Source of the DNA: Candidatus Pacearchaeota archaeon
Lineage (GTDB): Archaea; Nanobdellota; Nanobdellia; Pacearchaeales; GW2011-AR1
DNA: 12,409 nucleotides
Direction of reading: 5' to 3'
Assembly (NCBI GenBank): GCA_003693875.1
Contig: RFLO01000028.1
Location: 1 to 12,409, forward strand
Below the pieces are notes generated by a model that ran no database searches, was not told the DNA's origin, and saw only the letters and a program-made list of their open reading frames with translations. Position 1 is the first letter of the stretch, and each line of letters begins with the position of its first letter. The translations under genes were made by a program, and so were the position numbers. Positions 1 to 7,410 of the stretch are shown one piece after another.

Positions 1-3000
1 ATTGTTGAAGGCGAGGAAAATGAGGGGTCGCTGTCAATTTCAAAAGAGTAAATTGATATTCCCTGATCGTCGGTTGAAGCAGAGCCGTTTAGTGTTTCTG
101 TTGATGTCAGCCAGCTTGCGTTTGAAGGATAGGTGAAGTTTGCGTGAGGGTGGTCGTTTATTGTCATATTTGTCTGGTTTGAGTAGTCAATGGATGCTGT
201 TGTAGAGGTTGCTGTGCATCTAACCGGCCAGAGATTGCCTCCGGAGTTTAGCCCAGTTGTTACCTGGAATGTTGCGTTACAAACTTGGGCAGAAGCTGTG
301 CTTTGGCTTTGAGGAGCTGAAACGCCAACAACTGAATTTCGGTTTGCGATTATCTGGTAGCTTAAGTTTATCCACTCTGCGCTTCTGGCAGATGAGGACA
401 CCCTGAGCTCGTCAATGGTTGCGTTAAGATAGTGGGCGGCATTGTCTGCAAAACCCGCTGTTGCACCGTTCGTGCTCCCGATTCTTGCGTTGTTTCCACC
501 CACAAAACCATCTCCTTGCGTTGCCTGCTGGTCAAGGACTCCGTCAATGTATAAAAATTGGACTGTTCCGGTGTGGCCTCCGCAAACATAGTGCCAGTTC
601 CCGTCGTTGTAGGTGTTTGTTGAATCAAGCCAGTTTTGGGCGCCATTAAAGTATTCTGCGTAGCGTATCTTTCCGGCAGCAGTCAGAACAAGGGCATGGC
701 CATCAACTTTTCCCCCATCTTCTAAGATTGTTCCATCGTGAAGAGCTGTCCACTTTACCCAAGTGCAATAGGTGTGCGCTCCGTCAACATTCCACTCAGG
801 ATTTGTTCCAAGATAGTCGCTTCCGTCAAAGTAGTCTCCGCGGCCGACCACTCCTGAAACATTCATATTTGAATCGGGCGTGAAAAATTCTTCTGCATTG
901 AAATTTCCAATTGTGTCTATTGCATTTCCTGCTGTGTGGTCTAAGTGGTAGACACTTACATAATTTGAGTCCCAGACAGCTGTTGGATTTTCTGTTGATG
1001 TTGCGGCAGAATTGTTGTAATAGACGCAAAAATAGTTTGTTCCGGATTTCACAGATGGGATTTGGACCCAAAAGTCTGCATTTGAAGAGGTGTAGTTTTC
1101 AAGCTCGTAGTTTAACTCTGCCCCGTTTGAACCACAGCGGCCGCTGATGAACCTGATGTCGTCGTAGTCCGGCTGCATCCCTGAAAGATAACTTACATTT
1201 GCGTAAAAAGGAAAGTTTGAGAGGGTTGTGCTTCCAGAATATGTGAAGTTAATTTCAAAACGGTTGTTCCATGAGGTGTTCCACCAAGAGTTTGGCGCAA
1301 GGCTTCCGCAGGAGTAATTATCCATATTTGTGATTAGGTTTTGGTCTGTTGTTGATGCGTCGTTCCACGTTCCGTTGTTAAATTGAACAAAGAGATAGGT
1401 GTTGTCGCAGCTCCCTTGAGAGTCGTCGCGACAGACCACTTGACAGCTTTGATTGTAAGTGTAGTTTGTGCTTTGGTCTGATTCGTTTATTTCAAAGGGA
1501 GTAAGCGGCTCTGTCATCGTGACATTTAAGAAAATGACCGAGGTTACGGACCAATTAAGTGACGGGGATATCGTGCTTGAATTTTGGTTTCCTGCTTTAT
1601 CCGTTGCGTAAGTGATTGTCCATGAGTAATTTCCTGCCTCGTCGTTTAGGACCTTTGCCGCATAGGTTGAGCCTCCTGAATTGCCGCAAATTCCTGTTGA
1701 ATTTGACATTGTGTAGTTTACTGGTCCGCTAACAGGCTTTGTTACCTGTGCAATTACCCTGTTTACTCCTGAAAAAGTATCTGTTATGGTTGCGTTTAGG
1801 CAAATGTATTCGTTTACAAGAAAGCTTGAATTGCTGATTGCTTCTGAGCTTATCTGCGGAAAGGTGTCGTCTGCTGTAACTGTTCGCGTTGAGCTTGTAT
1901 TCGTGTTTCCAAGAAGGTCAATGCAGGAAATATTCCATGTGTGAGCCCCGTTTGACAGGTTTAAGGTGAAGCTTTGTGTAACTCCTTCCTGAACAGAAGT
2001 ATTAGTCTGGTTGAGTGAGCCATCAAGGTAAAGCGAACAATTAGCAAGACCCATAATGTTGTCTGTTGTCTGATACTGAAAGCTTACCTGCCTATCGCTG
2101 TCATAGCTTTGATTTTCAGGACCTATGATTTCAAGGCTTGGCGCCGAATAGTCAATTGTGATTGTTCTTTTTTCTGTCTGGTTGGTAAAGCCTGTTGAGT
2201 CGTTTAGCCAGACATAGTAGGTATAGGTTCCCTCGCCTAAATTTGAAAGTGAAAGATTTGAGTAAAGCCCGGAATAAGAGCTTGTGTGGTTTGGTTGGTT
2301 ATTTAAGTAAAAAATTATCGTGTCCGGGTTTGATTCTGTGTGAGTTACATTTATCACGAAACTGTTTTGTGTCTGGTTTGTGTTGTTTGCAGGTGTTGGA
2401 GCAATATAGTCAATTGTCGGGGCGCCGGTATCTACTGTGAAGATTCTTGTTGGAAGAGAAATTAAGTGTCCTGCCGAATCATTTAAGCTTACACTAAAAT
2501 TGTGAGTTCCGTCCTGAAAGGAAAGCGAAAAAACTGTGGACTTGTTTGTGCCGGAAGCGTAAGTCTGGCTTTGGTTTAGCGTTCCATCAACATAAAGCAG
2601 GATTTTGTCTGGATTTGCTTCTGTATGCGTAACATTTACTTTTATATTTGCTGTGCCAACATAAGAATTATTTGCCGGCGTCGGGCTTGTGTAGTTTGCT
2701 GTTGGAGGAATTGTATCAACCGTGAATGTGAAATTTGATGAAAAGCCGTTGTTAGAATGTATATCAGGACATTCCACGAACCAAGTGTGCTCTGCGTCTG
2801 AAAGCCCTGTTAGGGTGATGTTGTTCGTCTTTGATTTGTTTACCGCGCTTTGATTTAGCTGTCTTATTGCTCCAGAATCAAGGTCAAGAGTGCAGTTTGC
2901 GATGTCGGAAGCATCTGAAACATTGAAATAAAAAACTATGTCAGATGAATTTTGATAGCTTTGGTTTTCCGGCGCGACGAGGGTGATGTTTGGTGCGACT

Positions 3001-6000
3001 AAATCTACCACATTCAAAGTCTTTGAAAGCGAGTTTACATTGTTTGCGAAGTAGTAAATGTCGCTTTGGTTTGAGATGTTGCAGCTGATGCTGTGAAGTC
3101 CTACATCGTTAAAGGTGTAGGTTATGTTTGCTGTTCCGTTTGAGTTTGTAAGTGCACTTCCAAGAAAGCCAGTGATGTTAGAATAAAATGAAATGTTGTA
3201 CCCTGAGATTGGAGAGTTTAAGTCAATGTCTTTTACGCTACAATTTAGAAAAACCGACTCTGAGTAGTTTATTTCTGTTGCGTTTGAGTCAAAGCCGGTG
3301 AGGTTTGAGCTTCCCCAAAGATAGAAGTGCTTGTAGCTTGTGTGTCCCCAATTGTTTGAGCCGTCTTTTGCCCACATTGAGATGTTTACAAGGCCCAGAT
3401 TTGAGAATTCTGTTTGGTTTGAGGTATTTAATGAATAGTTTAGCCAAGGGTCTGAAAATGATGTGGTGTAGTTTGTGAAGCTTCCGTTTCCTTGATGCTC
3501 CGTTTTTCCACCTGTTACTCCTATGTTGTCTGTCCAAGAAGAGCTTGCATTTACTACTTCTCCACGGGTCACATTTGCTCCTGTTGCAACCGAAAGCGTG
3601 AAAGCTGTGTTTGTTGGGGGCGTTGTGTCAAAGGTTTCGTTTATCAAAAAGCCCACCCCAGTCTGCTTTGTGTAAAGAGAGGTGTAGGTTCCCCCGCCGC
3701 AGGCTGCCGGAGGATTCCAGTTTGCATTTGGGTTTCCTGCCTTATAATCTGCCCATTTGAGGCTGATTTCTTCTTTTCCGGTTCCAAAAAAACCGCTCGC
3801 GTTGTATTTTAAGACGAATTTTAAGCGATGACCTGTATCAATTAGATAGGGCTGGCTTAAAGTTACATAATTTGTGGACTCGCCATTTAAAATCTGGATA
3901 TAGCCTGTTTCGTTTATCAGGGTGCTTGTAGAAGTTGAGGGGTCGTAGTCATAGACAAGAAATTTCCAGTCGTGAACAGACAGGTCCTTCCATTTTGATG
4001 TTTTGGCATCAGCAAGGCCAACACAGATTGTTCCAGAAATTACCATCGGACTTGAATAAGTGTAGTTTGAATAAATTGTTGCTAGAAGATGTTCTCCTAA
4101 GAGAGGGGGCTTGTTTTTTATGTCAACTTTTGCCGAGCCGGTAAAATCATTGTTTGAGCTGTAAATGTACTGGTCTGCTCCTTCGATAAACATTACTTCG
4201 TCGAGGCCTCGTGCCCAGTAGATGTTGTAGCCTGCTGTCGGGTCAACAATGTAGTCAAAAGAAACTGATGAATTTTGGCTTCCTGTAATTTTTAGGTCAA
4301 AAGTGTCTTTTGGCGACTTTAATCCGCTTAGCGTTACAGAGTATTTTTTGTAGGCAGAGATTTGTCCAAAGTCTGCTATTTTTGTATTAGAGTCTTTTAA
4401 GTAGACTTCTACTGATGCGTTTCCCTTTGCATAGATTGTGATGTCATTTCCGTTAGTTAGGTTTTTTTCAAAGCTTACCCGGACAAAATGGCTTACTGGA
4501 ATTGTTTCAGAAAAGTTTTGGTCTTTTGCTGAAACTTCTGCGAAAATGTCTGAGACAAAGCCGCGTGAGGAGTTTAAGTGCTCTGCTTTTGTGATTATGA
4601 TAATTTCAAAGACTTGGTTGCTTAAATGAGGCGCGGTCCATTCCAGTCTGTCAATCAAGCCGTTGTTGTTTGTGTCAAGGTAAGTTACGTTTTTGAAAAG
4701 ACTTCTGCCTGAACCTTGAACCCAGAAAAGCTTTATTGACTCCGGGCGGTTCGTGATTTCAGAGATATTTGTGTAGACTTTGACATTTTTGTAGTGCAGG
4801 CTTGAATTTACTATGACTTGTTTTATTCTTCCAAAATCCTTTTCAAAGGCGTGCGGAGCTTCTGTTTCATATTCTATTACCAACTCTTCGGCGCTTTGAT
4901 TTATCCTAAGAAGGGTTTTGTTTTGAACTGATTTTGAACTCTTGCTTTTGTTTGAAGAGATATTTTTAGAAAGTATTTTTTTGGCTTTTGATTTTTTTGA
5001 TTTCTCAAATTCGTATTCTTCAAGACTTTTTTTCTGCCCTTTTTCAATTACTTCTATCTTTTTTTTGTCAAGAATTTCTTCTTTTTCTTTTAGCTTTCTT
5101 TTTACTGTGAAGTTAAAGGACTCTTCTGGCACTTCTACTTCGGCACTTTTTGTTTGGTTACTAAATTTTATCTTTTTTATCCAGCGAACAGGCTTTCCAA
5201 TTTCTGCTGGTAGCTGGATTAAGCTTATGTTTGAGCTTATGTTTTGAGGTATTGTTAAATTTGTTTCATTTAGAAGTGTCAGATTTGTTTGATTAAGCAA
5301 GCTTTGGTTTGTCTGGTTGGATAAATTTATCGGGAATGTTGTGTTGGTTTCATTTATTGGGATTGTTATGTTTATTTGGTTGATTGGCTCTGGAATGGTG
5401 AAATTTGTTTTGTTGGTTTCAAGGCTTTGGTTTGTCTGATTTATTTTGTCTTGATAAGGAAGAGATTGGTTTGTTTTTTTTGAAAAATTTTTGAAAAATT
5501 CCGTTTTGCTTGGCAAAAACTTTTGGTTTCCCCTAAACTCTATGCCAATTTTTTGGAATCCGAGTTCATTTATTGCGGTAGAATAACTTGCCGTTCCCGA
5601 TTCGTCAGTTTGGTTTGAGCCAAGAAGTGAATCGTTGAGATAGAAGAACAGGCTTTGGTTTGGTATTGGCGTTCCGTTTTCTGTTACAAGTTGGGCAGTT
5701 ATTTTGAAGATGTCTTTTTTTATTGAGTCAAAAATTGTTAGTAGTGCGTTGATTATTTTTGTTTGAATGCTTTCTGTTTTGTTTTCATCTGGCAAAATTT
5801 TTATGGGCTTTCCTGTTATTGGTGCAGAAATCTTTGTTTTATTTGGAACCTGAAACGTTTTGTTTTCCTGGGGGATTTTTTTTGTAGAGTTTTTTTCCAA
5901 ATTTTTGGTTGTTTCATTTTTCTTTTGAAGTTCAATGGAATCGTTTTGTGGCTGGGCAGCCTTTGTTTTGTTTTTCTCAAACAGAGGTTTTGTCTTGTTT

Positions 6001-6254
6001 TGCTCTTTTTTTTGGCGGTTTCCTGCACTCTTATTCTGTGGATTTGTGGGCAAGCTTTCTTCTTTTTGGCTTGTTTTGGAAAAGTTTAGCTTTTCCTTTG
6101 TCGTAGCAGTTAAATTCTCTTTTGCCGTGGATATGAGGGGTAAGACTACGAGAATAAAGAATAGGATAAAGAGAACAGAAAATAAGGTGACTGAACCTAC
6201 CTTTGCCATGCTTTTGCAGTTTAATTTTGCCAAGAAAGCCCCTCTTTTTGTCAT
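1..6254 (-). CDS. Giant modular surface/adhesin-like protein (C-terminus beyond window)
   Basis: I translated this frame codon by codon and found no stop over about 2084 residues; it runs off the left edge. The start at 6254 fits a TATA box 26 bases upstream (leaderless); an alternative Met lies 15 codons in (6209). Residues ~22-44 are a hydrophobic export or anchor segment. After that come a Lys/Asn/Gln-rich stretch, an Ig/MG2-like unit (~183-242), a linker with about 16 N-x-S/T sequons (272-345), a highly charged Lys/Glu segment (~385-442), an EF-hand-like loop (527-538) and an FDYIVDP motif near 667. The rest holds Ig-like beta-sandwich units (~1089-1565), a DUF2341-like domain (~1657-1752, W..SW, DDIRF, FWVQIP, VYYNN), a LamG/concanavalin-like domain (~1761-1965, ending in IDELRVS) and another Ig/PKD-like unit at the edge. 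Such architecture is typical of archaeal cell-surface or carbohydrate-binding proteins; the ligand is unknown. It stands alone and is divergent from the DUF5752/MinD operon. Confidence 0.93.
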   Translation of the reverse strand, partial: MTKRGAFLAKLNCKSMAKVGSVTLFSVLFILFFILVVLPLISTAKENLTATTKEKLNFSKTSQKEESLPTNPQNKSAGNRQKKEQNKTKPLFEKNKTKAAQPQNDSIELQKKNETTKNLEKNSTKKIPQENKTFQVPNKTKISAPITGKPIKILPDENKTESIQTKIINALLTIFDSIKKDIFKITAQLVTENGTPIPNQSLFFYLNDSLLGSNQTDESGTASYSTAINELGFQKIGIEFRGNQKFLPSKTEFFKNFSKKTNQSLPYQDKINQTNQSLETNKTNFTIPEPINQINITIPINETNTTFPINLSNQTNQSLLNQTNLTLLNETNLTIPQNISSNISLIQLPAEIGKPVRWIKKIKFSNQTKSAEVEVPEESFNFTVKRKLKEKEEILDKKKIEVIEKGQKKSLEEYEFEKSKKSKAKKILSKNISSNKSKSSKSVQNKTLLRINQSAEELVIEYETEAPHAFEKDFGRIKQVIVNSSLHYKNVKVYTNISEITNRPESIKLFWVQGSGRSLFKNVTYLDTNNNGLIDRLEWTAPHLSNQVFEIIIITKAEHLNSSRGFVSDIFAEVSAKDQNFSETIPVSHFVRVSFEKNLTNGNDITIYAKGNASVEVYLKDSNTKIADFGQISAYKKYSVTLSGLKSPKDTFDLKITGSQNSSVSFDYIVDPTAGYNIYWARGLDEVMFIEGADQYIYSSNNDFTGSAKVDIKNKPPLLGEHLLATIYSNYTYSSPMVISGTICVGLADAKTSKWKDLSVHDWKFLVYDYDPSTSTSTLINETGYIQILNGESTNYVTLSQPYLIDTGHRLKFVLKYNASGFFGTGKEEISLKWADYKAGNPNANWNPPAACGGGTYTSLYTKQTGVGFLINETFDTTPPTNTAFTLSVATGANVTRGEVVNASSSWTDNIGVTGGKTEHQGNGSFTNYTTSFSDPWLNYSLNTSNQTEFSNLGLVNISMWAKDGSNNWGHTSYKHFYLWGSSNLTGFDSNATEINYSESVFLNCSVKDIDLNSPISGYNISFYSNITGFLGSALTNSNGTANITYTFNDVGLHSISCNISNQSDIYYFANNVNSLSKTLNVVDLVAPNITLVAPENQSYQNSSDIVFYFNVSDASDIANCTLDLDSGAIRQLNQSAVNKSKTNNITLTGLSDAEHTWFVECPDIHSNNGFSSNFTFTVDTIPPTANYTSPTPANNSYVGTANIKVNVTHTEANPDKILLYVDGTLNQSQTYASGTNKSTVFSLSFQDGTHNFSVSLNDSAGHLISLPTRIFTVDTGAPTIDYIAPTPANNTNQTQNSFVINVTHTESNPDTIIFYLNNQPNHTSSYSGLYSNLSLSNLGEGTYTYYVWLNDSTGFTNQTEKRTITIDYSAPSLEIIGPENQSYDSDRQVSFQYQTTDNIMGLANCSLYLDGSLNQTNTSVQEGVTQSFTLNLSNGAHTWNISCIDLLGNTNTSSTRTVTADDTFPQISSEAISNSSFLVNEYICLNATITDTFSGVNRVIAQVTKPVSGPVNYTMSNSTGICGNSGGSTYAAKVLNDEAGNYSWTITYATDKAGNQNSSTISPSLNWSVTSVIFLNVTMTEPLTPFEINESDQSTNYTYNQSCQVVCRDDSQGSCDNTYLFVQFNNGTWNDASTTDQNLITNMDNYSCGSLAPNSWWNTSWNNRFEINFTYSGSTTLSNFPFYANVSYLSGMQPDYDDIRFISGRCGSNGAELNYELENYTSSNADFWVQIPSVKSGTNYFCVYYNNSAATSTENPTAVWDSNYVSVYHLDHTAGNAIDTIGNFNAEEFFTPDSNMNVSGVVGRGDYFDGSDYLGTNPEWNVDGAHTYCTWVKWTALHDGTILEDGGKVDGHALVLTAAGKIRYAEYFNGAQNWLDSTNTYNDGNWHYVCGGHTGTVQFLYIDGVLDQQATQGDGFVGGNNARIGSTNGATAGFADNAAHYLNATIDELRVSSSARSAEWINLSYQIIANRNSVVGVSAPQSQSTASAQVCNATFQVTTGLNSGGNLWPVRCTATSTTASIDYSNQTNMTINDHPHANFTYPSNASWLTSTETLNGSASTDDQGISIYSFEIDSDPSFSSPST
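2154..2717 (-). repeat. Two tandem Ig-like repeat units within the giant protein
   Basis: At protein level, residues ~1180-1274 and ~1275-1367 form two adjacent units of 95 and 93 residues. Each starts with a DT-x-x-P-T motif, then a shared PTPANN, then a shared VTHTE-x-NPD motif, followed by a short strand with YV/YL and a polar turn. Flanking units at ~1089 and ~1368 share the PENQSY motif and form a second sub-type. The pairs probably arose by internal duplication. DNA identity between the units is only patchy, so the duplication is not recent. Confidence 0.7.
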
Positions 6255-6276
6255 CGGTAAAAATGAGTTGTTTTTC

Positions 6277-6292
6277 TTTAAATAGTTTTATA
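6277..6292 (-). promoter_or_regulatory. Archaeal TATA-box promoter of the giant surface-protein gene
   Basis: On the minus strand the sequence TATAAAACTATTTAAA lies just upstream of the start. The TATTTAAA element (6277-6284) is centred about 26 bases before the ATG at 6254, so transcription should begin at or near the start codon. No Shine-Dalgarno motif precedes either candidate Met. This is the normal arrangement for a leaderless archaeal gene and favours the 6254 start over 6209. Confidence 0.6.
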
Positions 6293-6317
6293 GACTTTGA
6301 CACATTCTTTGGCAAGG

Positions 6318-6325
6318 TTTATTAA
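6318..6325 (+). promoter_or_regulatory. TATA-like promoter element of the DUF5752-like/MinD operon
   Basis: TTTATTAA is centred about 25-26 bases before the ATG at 6347. There is no ribosome-binding motif, which is consistent with a leaderless transcript starting at that ATG. It sits about 40 bp from the opposing TATA box of the giant gene, so a regulator binding in this 92-bp gap could affect both genes. Confidence 0.5.
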
Positions 6326-6346
6326 TTTAGAAAACTTTGATAAGCT

Positions 6347-6715
6347 ATGCGCTCTATAATGCTTAGCCAGGAAGTAAGTAAAAATGATGCTCTTGAACTT
6401 GCAAACGGCGTTAGTGTCAGAAGCGTTCTCGAACTTTTTGAAGCCCTTGACTCAATGGATGATGAAACTTTTTTTTACCATGTTTCTGAAAACCACAACG
6501 ACTTCTCTGACTGGATTCTTGAAAATTACCACGATGAAGCCTTGTCAAAAAAGGTGCTTAAAATCCGTAGCAGGAAAAAGCTTATGTGTTTTCTTGAGAA
6601 AAAGCTACAAGAAGAAATTGCTAAATTCGTAAGTGGGTTAGAAAAAAAGAAAGCTAAAAAGATTATTTTACCAAAAAAGAAAAAGGAAATTTTAAAGGAA
6701 TTGGAAAAAATCTGA
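6347..6715 (+). CDS. Small DUF5752-like protein, function unknown
   Basis: 122 residues. The N-terminal two-thirds carry the pattern A-N-G-V-x-V-R-S-V-L-E-L-x-E-A-L-x-x-M-D-D-E-T-F-x-Y-H-V, then N-D-F-x-x-W-I, then a DEALSKKV segment. This resembles the archaeal DUF5752 domain, for which I know no defined biochemical function; the match is from memory of the pattern. The last ~35 residues are a Lys/Glu-rich helix, possibly coiled coil or nucleic-acid or partner binding. The start at 6347 is chosen for its TATA spacing; a Met four codons later (6359) is possible. The TGA stop shares its last base with the ATG of the MinD gene, so the two are translationally coupled and probably work together, perhaps as an adaptor for the ATPase. 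No membrane segment or signal peptide is visible. Confidence 0.82.
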   Translation: MRSIMLSQEVSKNDALELANGVSVRSVLELFEALDSMDDETFFYHVSENHNDFSDWILENYHDEALSKKVLKIRSRKKLMCFLEKKLQEEIAKFVSGLEKKKAKKIILPKKKKEILKELEKI

Positions 6716-7410
6716 TGGGAAAGGTAATTGGAATTATGTCGTTTAAGGGGGGCGTCGGCAAGACCACTGCTGCAATAAACCTTGCGGCCGCACTCTACCG
6801 TCTTGGCAGGTCTGCCCTTATAATTGATGGCAATTTTCTTTCCCCAAATCTCCACCTCTATCTTGGGCTCCTTCGTCCTGAAAAAACGCTAAAAGATGTT
6901 TTGCAAAAGGGCATTGCCCCCGAAAATGCGATATACGAACACGCTTGCGGAATTCATATCCTGCCCTGTGAATTTTATAAGAGCGTTAATTTCGAGAAAT
7001 TTCATAAGATGGTCTTGTCCCTTAAGGAAAAATATGATTTCGTAATTCTTGATTCTGGGCCAAGTTATACTGAAGAGATAATTGCGGTTCTTATCTCCTC
7101 TGACGAGCTCTTGTTTGTTGCAACTCCTGACTACCCTTCTCTTGCCTCAACAGTCAAGGCACGAAAACTTGCAAAGTTTAAGGGGCTGCCAATTCGCGGA
7201 GTCGTTGTCAACCGAAGAAAAAAGAAAAGATTTGAATTAAAGAACTCGGACATAGAAAAAACAATCGGGATAGGGGTTTTGTGTGAAATCCCTGATGACA
7301 ACAGCATTTTAAAGTCTGTGAAGAAGTTCTCTCCGGTTGTTTGGAAATATCGTCGGAGCAAAAGCTCGCGAGCGTTTATGAAACTTGCCAAAGTTTTCTT
7401 TCAGGGGTAG
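6715..7410 (+). CDS. MinD/ParA-family (SIMIBI) ATPase
   Basis: 231 residues, somewhat shorter than typical MinD proteins. The deviant Walker A motif is KGGVGKTT at residues 11-18, with signature Lys11 and catalytic Lys16. A switch-I-like segment follows at 35-51 (IIDGNFLSPNL, Asp38, close to the archaeal MinD DGNLTTPN pattern). Walker B/switch II is FVILDSGPS at 109-117 (Asp113), and ATPDYPS near 137 is the usual following motif. Such ATPases dimerise on ATP and position partners at the membrane or on DNA. There is no ParB or parS-like partner nearby, which favours a MinD-type positioning role over chromosome partition. The C-terminal RAFMKLAKVFF segment could be a short amphipathic membrane-targeting helix (inference). 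It is coupled to the upstream DUF5752-like gene. Its stop lies inside the 3' end of the opposing membrane-protease gene. Confidence 0.92.
   Translation: MGKVIGIMSFKGGVGKTTAAINLAAALYRLGRSALIIDGNFLSPNLHLYLGLLRPEKTLKDVLQKGIAPENAIYEHACGIHILPCEFYKSVNFEKFHKMVLSLKEKYDFVILDSGPSYTEEIIAVLISSDELLFVATPDYPSLASTVKARKLAKFKGLPIRGVVVNRRKKKRFELKNSDIEKTIGIGVLCEIPDDNSILKSVKKFSPVVWKYRRSKSSRAFMKLAKVFFQG

Noticed and set aside
826..1147. Short frames on both strands in the DUF2341 region
   Set aside because: Shadows of the verified frame; translation of the giant gene here gives clear DUF2341/LamG motifs.
1800..3300. Possible DNA-level tandem repeats or CRISPR-like array
   Set aside because: The recurrence is protein-level (Ig-like units of about 93-95 residues); there are no short identical direct repeats with regular spacers.
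3492..3812. Plus-strand open frame of 106 codons opposite the giant gene
   Set aside because: It lies wholly antisense to a verified long coding frame, is Cys-rich and without domain pattern, and has no promoter or ribosome-binding motif.
5763..6285. Several overlapping hydrophobic plus-strand frames opposite the giant gene's N-terminus
   Set aside because: Their Phe/Leu richness is the mirror of Lys/Asn/Gln codons on the coding strand; no start signals, and they overlap each other in different frames.
6031..6315. Alternative minus-strand frame starting upstream of the giant gene
   Set aside because: It overlaps the real N-terminus out of frame, is Lys-rich with no signal peptide, and its start precedes the TATA box.
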